IMG/VR virus record: IMGVR_UViG_3300034103_001027
Coordinates: 1-64,000 of that record
Direction: 5' to 3' (one strand)
DNA: 64,000 nucleotides
From: a virus
Within the stretch, counting starts at the first letter, position 1; each line of letters opens with the position of its first letter. The notes under the pieces are model-generated. The model searched no databases. It was given only the letters and a program-made list of their open reading frames with translations, and was not told where the DNA came from. This document shows, one piece after another, positions 58,802 through 64,000 of this stretch. The translations under genes were made by a program, and so were the position numbers.

Positions 58802-59714
58802 TGCTCTGCGTACTGAAAGCTCGTTCAATTGGCAACCTCCTATCCAGTGTATGCAAGCTCCTTGCTGTCCAATAATCAAACTGCTTCATGGTTGCCCGAA
58901 TCTTTTCTGGTATGAAGTCCGAATGCATCGTGTCTATGAATGTCCCGCATGAAGACAGCAGGTCACTGGCAGTCTTGACTCCGATACCGCAAACTCCCTG
59001 CACTCCGTTCTTGCCTACCATGCAGAGCCAGTCAATCACTTGCGTCGGCTTGATCTTATGTGTCGCCAGTAGCCAGTTGGCCCCGTAGAACTCATCTTTA
59101 GCCCTTGAGTAGATCGATGTCTTAGGACCTAAGGACTGCCAGCAATCCTTATCCTCTGTGACCATCATGCATTCAGTGTCAAGTATCTGGCACTGCATGG
59201 CTACGCTAGCCAGTACATCATCGGCCTCCCTGCCGGTGTGTACCTCGACCTGCATGCCAGAATCCCTAAGGTGCTGTATCACCATGGGCCTGAGGCGATT
59301 TAATTCCTCTTTGATTGGGTCGTTTGGTCTGTCTGACTTAAATTCCGAGTAGAGTTTTCTTCGGAAGTTATTTGAGTCATCGAACCCAACAATGAAATGC
59401 TCTGGTTTATTCGTTGTTTTTAGCTTCTTGAGGCACGCATGAATCTTCTCGTGGATTCGATCTGTGCCTTTTGAAGCAAAGGCAACGGCACATGCTATCG
59501 CTTCACCATCTACCACTTGCGTCAGTCCGGCGCGAAAGCCTATATTCTGCGAGGCTCTACGCGCCTCCGTGACGCAAATAGGTACAACGCCCCTGACCTT
59601 GTGAAGCTGTGGGATCAATTGTAGCTTTGTCAGTAGTTCGTTCGCTGTCCTGCTGGCGTGCAGCTCGTTGCAGATATCGTTAACAACCTCTTCTGCCGTT
59701 ATTACGCTAGGCAT
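58791..59714 (-). CDS. 5'-3' exonuclease (FEN/PIN-like)
   Basis: 307 residues with ribosome site GGAAG nine bases upstream. Catalytic acidic motifs are visible: VVDGEAIACAVAF, VGFDDSNNFRRKLY, GREADDVLASVAMQC and MVTEDKDCWQSLG, plus the helix-3-turn-helix loop GVQGVCGIGVKTASDLLSSC. The order matches phage 5'-3' exonucleases such as T5 D15 and the N-terminal domain of DNA polymerase I. It removes primers and flaps. It overlaps the helicase and acetyltransferase genes on either side. Confidence 0.88.
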   Translation of the reverse strand: MPSVITAEEVVNDICNELHASRTANELLTKLQLIPQLHKVRGVVPICVTEARRASQNIGFRAGLTQVVDGEAIACAVAFASKGTDRIHEKIHACLKKLKTTNKPEHFIVGFDDSNNFRRKLYSEFKSDRPNDPIKEELNRLRPMVIQHLRDSGMQVEVHTGREADDVLASVAMQCQILDTECMMVTEDKDCWQSLGPKTSIYSRAKDEFYGANWLLATHKIKPTQVIDWLCMVGKNGVQGVCGIGVKTASDLLSSCGTFIDTMHSDFIPEKIRATMKQFDYWTARSLHTLDRRLPIERAFSTQSNAN

Positions 59715-61281
59715 AGGCTCGCTTCCTTTGTATCGCTAGTTCTCTTTCCTGGGCCCATCTGTGATACATGTCGTCCGGTGGGTATCCACCGTGTCTCTTG
59801 GCATATATGGCAAGTACCTGAGCGTCAGTTGGTGACTTCCCTGATCTTTTCCTCACGGAAAAGAATATCTGGCTGAGCCTCTTGAGTTCTTCAGGCTTGG
59901 GTGGTGGAGGTGGCTCGAATTGATCCATCTTGCGCTCCACGAGCCTTCCGTCCTTCTGGACGATGATTCGTGTCCTTGGATCTGCCTGGAACCCGCAGGC
60001 AGGGCATCTAAGGCCCTCAGCACGCACCGTACCGCACCTTGGGCATACAATGGGATTGGGAGCCTTACCTTCCTGCACGTCGCGTGTGCGCGATTCTGCG
60101 ATCTCCTTCTCGGTCATGGAGAACATGGCCTCCCAGTCGCGATTAGCGTTGGGAGAGCCATGTCGGATCATATTGGCTCCGTGATCCTGTATAACTGCGT
60201 GGGTCTTGCCTGATTCAGGACATGCTCTAATTACTCTTCCAACGCTTTGGACATAATTAGCCAGCGAGCCGTATGGCCTGGCTAGGATTAGGTGCCTTAG
60301 GTTAGGTATATCGATGCCCTCTTGCACGACTTGGCAGTGACATAGAACGTCAAAGTCCCCTGCCTTCATGTCGTTGAGCACTTGATTCCTGACTTTCCCC
60401 TCGGCATCGTTGTCGTAGGTCTCTCCGTTGACGATGACTTTCTTACAGTCAATGTGAGCGACTCGATGTCCCTTCTTGAGGAATAAGTCAGCAACCCAGG
60501 CTGACTCGTCGATTCCAGGTGAAGCGCAGAGGGTCGGTAATGCATCAGGATTGAGTCTTCGCCAGTCTTCGTAGATGTACCCAACGATGGCTTGGCTCCA
60601 ACATTCCTTAATGATGTCGCCGTCTGAGTATTCGCCCGTCTTTTCTGGCTTGATCTTGTCTACGTCCATTTCATGCACTGAGAAGCACTTTGCTGGCACG
60701 TGCGCGCCACAGGCCCTTAGTTCCGAATTGGTCGCAGCCACCACGACATCTCTATAGGCACCACTCATGCCTATTGGTGTTCCTGACATTCCCAGAACGT
60801 AGGCCCCTTTGGATAGGTATCTCTGGATCAGTTCAAGGGCCTTAGGTGACATGAGCATGTGAGCTTCGTCAATAATGACTAGATTCGCATCGAATAGCTG
60901 CCATCGCTCCTGGTTGATAACTCGCTGGATGTCAGTCTGGATCTGTGCTATCTGGATTCTCGCATTTGGATCGACCTTGTGTCGCATTGACGCTGCTCTC
61001 GCACCTGCCTCAATGCCATCTGATATGAGGCGATCCATCGACTGTTGCGTCAATAAGCGACGAGGGTTGTAGATAATTACCTTTCCGCCTTGTTTTTCAA
61101 GGAGATTCACTAATCCTGTAGTTATTAAGCCTTTTCCCGAGGCCGTAGGTGCGCCTAGAACAACTGATTTAATGCCGCTACTGAACTTGTCGCATATCTG
61201 CCGAATCGATCTTATCTGATGATCCCATGGTTCTCTTGTGAAAGAGCCGTAGATGTCGTTATTAGAGAATCTCCAATCCAT
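59707..61281 (-). CDS. SF2 DEAH-type helicase with C-terminal zinc ribbon
   Basis: 524 residues. Walker A is GAPTASGKG (43-51), DEAH is at 138-141 (IIDEAH), SGTP at about 166-169, and the motif VI region is QSVGRVIRA near 350. A zinc ribbon follows (CPRCGT...CPACGF near 420-440), and the C-terminus has SPTDAQVLAIYAKRHGGYPP. The protein is of the type I restriction R-subunit/UvsW-like SF2 group and could unwind or anneal DNA during replication or repair. Ribosome site AGGAG and GAGAGG precede the start. A CTTGCCATATA word occurs inside its C-terminal coding region. Confidence 0.9.
   Translation of the reverse strand: MDWRFSNNDIYGSFTREPWDHQIRSIRQICDKFSSGIKSVVLGAPTASGKGLITTGLVNLLEKQGGKVIIYNPRRLLTQQSMDRLISDGIEAGARAASMRHKVDPNARIQIAQIQTDIQRVINQERWQLFDANLVIIDEAHMLMSPKALELIQRYLSKGAYVLGMSGTPIGMSGAYRDVVVAATNSELRACGAHVPAKCFSVHEMDVDKIKPEKTGEYSDGDIIKECWSQAIVGYIYEDWRRLNPDALPTLCASPGIDESAWVADLFLKKGHRVAHIDCKKVIVNGETYDNDAEGKVRNQVLNDMKAGDFDVLCHCQVVQEGIDIPNLRHLILARPYGSLANYVQSVGRVIRACPESGKTHAVIQDHGANMIRHGSPNANRDWEAMFSMTEKEIAESRTRDVQEGKAPNPIVCPRCGTVRAEGLRCPACGFQADPRTRIIVQKDGRLVERKMDQFEPPPPPKPEELKRLSQIFFSVRKRSGKSPTDAQVLAIYAKRHGGYPPDDMYHRWAQERELAIQRKRAYA
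59799..59814 (-). promoter_or_regulatory. CTTGCCATATA word inside helicase gene, ahead of exonuclease start
   Basis: Minus-strand CTTGCCATATATGCC lies 85 bases before the exonuclease start at 59714. It is in coding sequence and has no clear -10 box, so it may be chance, but the shared core with the intergenic copies makes it worth listing. Confidence 0.25.
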
Positions 61282-61298
61282 GCCTCTCGTGTCTCCTG

Positions 61299-62252
61299 TT
61301 ACTCAGCTTTGAGTGAGTTTGCTTGCGTTAAGAATTGCTTCAGTGATACCCTGCACTGCGCCGTATTGAATCCTGCTGCGTCCAGATCGCTGAGCCTCTC
61401 CTCGATCCGCTCGCACAGCGGTGTGATTGACATGAGCGCGAATCTGAGTGACTCAGATGTCGACTTTGGTCTTATTTCGCCCTGGACTATCATCAGGCCC
61501 TGCTTGACACTGGTAACCTCTGGGTCCTCTAGGACTGATGAGAGCAGTTCCTGTTTTTCTGGAGCGAGGCTGGATAGTTTCTTGATGCTCTGGTGATCTG
61601 CTACTACAACGCCTGAGGCGACCCGTCTTTTAACTTCAGGGCTCATGTACTTGGATTTATTGATTGCCTCTAGATCGTCAGCCTTGGGGTTCCTTTTTGT
61701 CTTGGGTAGAGCGTCTCGCAGTGTCATATGCGGATTCTCTTTGATCCTTTGCTCGACAGCCGATGCCTCTAGTGGCTGCAGGGTGGAGAACTCCTCCCAG
61801 TCTTTCTTGCTGTTGATGATTTCGCCGGACAGGCACTTTTCCCTGAATCCCTTGGATGCCTTGTCCATCGAGTCAGCCATCTCGATGTCTCGGTAGACAG
61901 TTCGCTCGCTGACATCGAATGCCTCAGCGACCTCCGCTGGAGATGTCATCTTGGCCATTGTTCCACGGATATATGCGACTTCTGATTCAGACAGGTTTCT
62001 CTTGCCAACCTGATTCTTTAGGACCCACAGCCGAGCCTCTTCGATATCAGCGAACTCCATCTCTTTTGTATGGGTCGCAAGGTTGTGCTTCTTGGCTATC
62101 TTGAGCCTGTGGCGACCGTCGACCAAGTATCCATTCCATACCTTAATTTCATCTAGGACGCCATGCTCAAGGCAGTTCTCCTCGAGATCCTTGTACTCAT
62201 CCCTGGTTAACGCTCGAAGGGATTCGACTAATTCCATTTTATATTCTTGCAT
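61299..62252 (-). CDS. ParB-like nuclease/partition-fold protein, 317 aa
   Basis: ATG at 62252 with GGAGG ACAAA upstream, a strong ribosome site. The ParB/Spo0J-type domain is GVLDEIKVWNGYLVDGRHRL and KIAKKHNL. A helix-turn-helix follows (SPAEVAEAFDVSERTVYRDI), then a long helical part. ParB-fold proteins bind or cleave DNA and occur in phage replication and plasmid partition. The G-x-x-x-x-x-D-G-x-H-R motif is intact. It may control replication or gene expression rather than partition. Confidence 0.85.
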   Translation of the reverse strand: MQEYKMELVESLRALTRDEYKDLEENCLEHGVLDEIKVWNGYLVDGRHRLKIAKKHNLATHTKEMEFADIEEARLWVLKNQVGKRNLSESEVAYIRGTMAKMTSPAEVAEAFDVSERTVYRDIEMADSMDKASKGFREKCLSGEIINSKKDWEEFSTLQPLEASAVEQRIKENPHMTLRDALPKTKRNPKADDLEAINKSKYMSPEVKRRVASGVVVADHQSIKKLSSLAPEKQELLSSVLEDPEVTSVKQGLMIVQGEIRPKSTSESLRFALMSITPLCERIEERLSDLDAAGFNTAQCRVSLKQFLTQANSLKAE

Positions 62253-62270
62253 TTTGTCCTCCTTGAATTG

Positions 62271-62299
62271 TTTTATCTAAACTACTGGTATATGGCAAG
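62271..62299 (-). promoter_or_regulatory. CTTGCCATATA element with ATAAAA, upstream of ParB-like gene
   Basis: Minus-strand TTGCCA (62298-62293) is followed after 16 bases by ATAAAA (62276-62271), about 20 bases ahead of the ParB-like ATG. This copy has the closest spacing to a downstream gene and the same 16-base gap as the copies at 1481 and 63761. Confidence 0.5.
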
Positions 62300-62352
62300 T
62301 CTCGTGGCTAAGTGTATCGCATTAAATCTGCGCGGCGCAGGTTATGACGTTG

Positions 62353-62667
62353 TTATGCAGACCAGCCGTGCTCGACCATGAGTTCCTTTGTAATCTCAAA
62401 CCATGGTTCGCCAAACGAAACTTCTACTTGCAATGTGACTTCTCCAGTCTCCATGCACCAAGTGACCTCCGTTACCATCATTTCGTCCAATATCGTACAC
62501 TCCGACGATCTTAAGAATTGAATCACTAATCCTTCAAATGGTGCGAATGGAAGTTCAACCTTTCGCGTGACATAGTTTCCGTGTTCATCAATTCTAAACT
62601 CTAGCGTGACTGGATGCATAGCAATGTGTTCTACAAAAGTTGCCGGTAAGGTGTTTGGTTCGCTCAA
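62353..62667 (-). CDS. Unknown small protein, 104 aa
   Basis: The frame opens at a TTG at 62667 with only a weak ribosome site, and an internal ATG at 62619 is another possible start. It is acidic with aromatic segments (FAPFEGLVIQFLRSSECTIL, then VTWCMETGEVTLQVEVSFGE). No family recognised. It lies between the ParB-like gene and the next unknown, and both neighbouring gaps are short. Confidence 0.45.
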   Translation of the reverse strand: MSEPNTLPATFVEHIAMHPVTLEFRIDEHGNYVTRKVELPFAPFEGLVIQFLRSSECTILDEMMVTEVTWCMETGEVTLQVEVSFGEPWFEITKELMVEHGWSA

Positions 62668-62707
62668 AGTCGTCCGGCGGTAACTTTGTGACCACTACCG
62701 TTATAGA

Positions 62708-63265
62708 TCAATACAGTTCCGCGAGATTAAATCCTTCCAGTATCATTGCCCCGATATTTTCCCCGGTGAATCGTGGGCCAGACCTGATGGAGGCTTGTCT
62801 CGGCAGAACCAACTCTTGCGATGCTGTCTTTGTTGCACCAACAGTTTCTGCCGCAATGATCCCGCTGGTACTGTTCGCTTGCGTTAGGACATAATGCAGC
62901 CTATCGCTTGGCCTAACCCTACAGCCTGTATCTGCCCAGCCAGTATCCCCGAAACAAAACCAGTGATTAAACATCAGGTCTTCGTATCTAATGAAGGTAA
63001 AACCAAATGCGTCTGCTGGGTTTAGAAATGACTCCATTGACGAAGGCTCAAATCCGTGCAAAAAGCATTTCCCGCGACACCCCAGCTCGAATACAAGAAA
63101 ACTTACGTCCTCGTGCCCTGTATTGCCTGAGCCAACGCGGTAGTTACTCTCCGCAACTTCCTTATTAAATCCACTTGGATACTGCAAGTGCTCGCCGTCA
63201 TCATTCCGCAATCGCAAGAACGCCTTCCACTCTCCGCGAATTAAGCTCTCAACCTGATTTGACAT
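62708..63265 (-). CDS. Unknown protein, about 185 aa
   Basis: The second ATG (63265) has AGG eight bases ahead and fits better than the first (63271). Aromatic and Gly-rich, with SFLVFELGCRGKCFLHGFEP and WFCFGDTGWADTGCRVRPSD. It has no clear enzyme motif. A long inverted repeat lies directly before it (63275-63348), with the stem base only a few bases from the first ATG, which suggests control of its translation. Confidence 0.5.
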   Translation of the reverse strand: MSNQVESLIRGEWKAFLRLRNDDGEHLQYPSGFNKEVAESNYRVGSGNTGHEDVSFLVFELGCRGKCFLHGFEPSSMESFLNPADAFGFTFIRYEDLMFNHWFCFGDTGWADTGCRVRPSDRLHYVLTQANSTSGIIAAETVGATKTASQELVLPRQASIRSGPRFTGENIGAMILEGFNLAELY

Positions 63266-63274
63266 ACTCATAAC

Positions 63275-63348
63275 CTACGAATCACGCAAGTTCCCGGTCT
63301 TGCGTTTTACCAAGAGAGAATCACGCTCGGGAACTGCGCGATTCGTAG
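63275..63348 (-). promoter_or_regulatory. Long inverted repeat before the 62708-63265 gene
   Basis: Two arms of 22 (63275-63296) and 21 bases (63328-63348) match with one mismatch and one bulge around a 31-base loop. The A/C mismatch on the plus strand becomes a G-U pair in leftward RNA, so the structure is better as minus-strand RNA. A shorter competing hairpin ACGCAAG/CTTGCGT lies across the left arm and loop. It sits directly in front of the start codon, so a switch on translation or transcription is likely. Confidence 0.6.
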
Positions 63349-63359
63349 AGTTCACTGGA

Positions 63360-63671
63360 TCACTGCTCAACAGTGAATCCAAGTGTTTCAAAATGCTGCG
63401 ATGTTGCAAAGTCTGTCGCAAACGGGAAGTCCAGTTCACTAACCATGTCGCCATCGGCATCAACAACTGCGATTCCAGACCAATAGTCAACGTCCAGATA
63501 CGCAACCATTTCCTCACCTGGATTCAAGATCGGAGGGCTCCAGTTCGGTAGTACTACCTGCTTGAATCTCCCTGTATCTTTACAGATCTCGCACTGGTCG
63601 CAATCGCCGTGACACTTCGGGCATTCTTCCTCTGGAAATCCGACTCGCTTAATCGTGTCCAATCGTGACAT
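63360..63671 (-). CDS. DnaJ-like zinc-knuckle protein, 103 aa
   Basis: ATG at 63671 with AAGGG nine bases upstream. EEECPKCHGDCDQCEICKDT carries a Cys arrangement C-x-x-C-x-G-x-C-x-x-C-x-x-C-x-x-x-G like one half of the DnaJ zinc-binding region. The rest is beta strands (EEMVAYLDVDYWSGIAVVDA, then VSELDFPFATDFAT). It may bind partner proteins or DNA. No J-domain, so it is not a full DnaJ. Function unknown. Confidence 0.6.
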   Translation of the reverse strand: MSRLDTIKRVGFPEEECPKCHGDCDQCEICKDTGRFKQVVLPNWSPPILNPGEEMVAYLDVDYWSGIAVVDADGDMVSELDFPFATDFATSQHFETLGFTVEQ

Positions 63672-63760
63672 GGCATTAACCCTTCTGTCTAACCTAACCA
63701 CTGTGCTTTATAAGCAGCTTGCTTGGCAGTTTCCATTAGTCTTGCCGCTCCGTCTCGGTC

Positions 63761-63790
63761 ATTTTATTGAGTGTCTGGTATATGGCAAGC
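63761..63790 (-). promoter_or_regulatory. CTTGCCATATA element with TAAAAT, upstream of zinc-knuckle gene
   Basis: Minus-strand TTGCCA (63788-63783) is followed after 16 bases by TAAAAT (63766-63761), a good -10 hexamer, about 90 bases ahead of the zinc-knuckle ATG. It is the strongest copy of the element and lies in the gap after the UvrD-type helicase gene. Confidence 0.55.
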
Positions 63791-63796
63791 CACTAA

Positions 63797-64000
63797 TCAG
63801 AAAAAATCTAAATAGGGACTTGGTTTCTGGCTGTACATGACATGCAGCTGCTCTATGGTTCTTGTTATTGCAACATAAAACACTCGCAGCTCTTCGTCGC
63901 TTCCTCTTCCCTGAGGCCATTCGCCTTCGTTTAGGTGCGGCAGGATTACAATCGGCCACTCTCCACCCTTTGCCCAATGCACAGTCCCGACAGTGATCCC
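63797..64000 (-). CDS. UvrD/Rep-type SF1 helicase, C-terminal end (partial)
   Basis: The frame is open from the window edge to 63797. It reads GTVHWAKGGEWPIVILPHL, then EELRVFYVAITRTIEQLHV, which is the C-terminal part of an SF1 helicase: V-H-x-A-K-G-x-E-W (motif V) and F-Y-V-A-I-T-R (motif VI). The ATP-binding core is off the window. It belongs to the replication module. The gene enters from the right edge. Confidence 0.85.
   Translation of the reverse strand, partial: GITVGTVHWAKGGEWPIVILPHLNEGEWPQGRGSDEELRVFYVAITRTIEQLHVMYSQKPSPYLDFF

Noticed and set aside
63275-63517. 80-codon minus-strand frame overlapping the zinc-knuckle gene
   Set aside because: It runs through the long inverted repeat and overlaps a better gene with a ribosome site and Cys motif. 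No family pattern is visible.

Overview
This window is most of the genome of a tailed double-stranded DNA phage or prophage. It carries a large terminase with Walker A and nuclease motifs, a portal, a scaffold, a major capsid protein, tail-tube-like proteins and a beta-helical tailspike. It also carries a phage-style replication set: Prim-Pol primase, 5'-3' exonuclease, SF2 helicase, UvrD-type helicase end, sliding clamp, dNMP kinase and PhoH. Nearly every gene is on the minus strand, so transcription runs right to left. No rRNA, tRNA, CRISPR array or insertion sequence was seen. Several secreted proteins (a PKD-like protein with a Pro-rich linker, a small basic Ala/Val/Lys exported protein, a CCCG plus poly-Ser protein) resemble proteins I associate with Planctomycetes and their viruses. 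That host assignment is an inference from memory, not something the sequence proves.

Layout from right to left. 64000-56713 is the replication and nucleotide module: UvrD-type helicase C-terminus, zinc-knuckle protein, two unknowns, ParB-like protein, SF2 helicase, 5'-3' exonuclease, GNAT, Prim-Pol, zinc ribbon and PhoH. 56709-54295 is a switch-like region with the only cluster of plus-strand genes. A sigma-factor-like protein starts head to head with a serine recombinase that has two tandem catalytic domains, followed by a small helix-turn-helix protein and a DUF1289-like protein. 54122-50540 is the capsid operon (scaffold, major capsid protein, decoration-like protein, small protein), closed by a strong terminator at 50459-50490. 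50447-38148 holds terminase subunits, portal, lectin-like protein, tailspike, neck-like fusion protein and small virion proteins. 37742-32815 is a surface-modification cluster: a 64-codon poly-Ser protein, GT25 glycosyltransferase, methyltransferase-glycosyltransferase fusion and UDP-glucose 4-epimerase, bracketed by two related Cys-containing small proteins. 32701-29615 is a membrane, secreted and protease block with a subtilisin-like protease and no endolysin that I can recognise. 29628-22307 is the tail module with two related tail-tube-like proteins and a 948-residue repeat-containing protein.

22314-8140 is a single 4724-codon gene for a polyvalent virion protein with four HExxH-type zincin motifs, two ADP-ribosyltransferase-like domains and a GNAT-like domain. 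8139-7436 is a 704-base non-coding region rich in GANTC sites and bounded by TTTTGACA palindromes. 7435-1 holds a Cys-rich membrane peptide, one small plus-strand gene, a C5-cytosine methyltransferase with a second coding frame carrying an HNH nuclease, a phosphoesterase, an amino-methyltransferase, a removable-looking gene cassette, dNMP kinase, MazG and the clamp.

The points most worth a second look are the dual-frame methyltransferase/HNH locus, the tandem serine recombinase sharing its start with a sigma-like gene, a recurring CTTGCCATATA element in front of minus-strand genes that could be the sigma factor's promoter, the 32-bp junction repeats around a gene cassette, the poly-Ser/glycosylation cluster, and the multi-enzyme giant protein.
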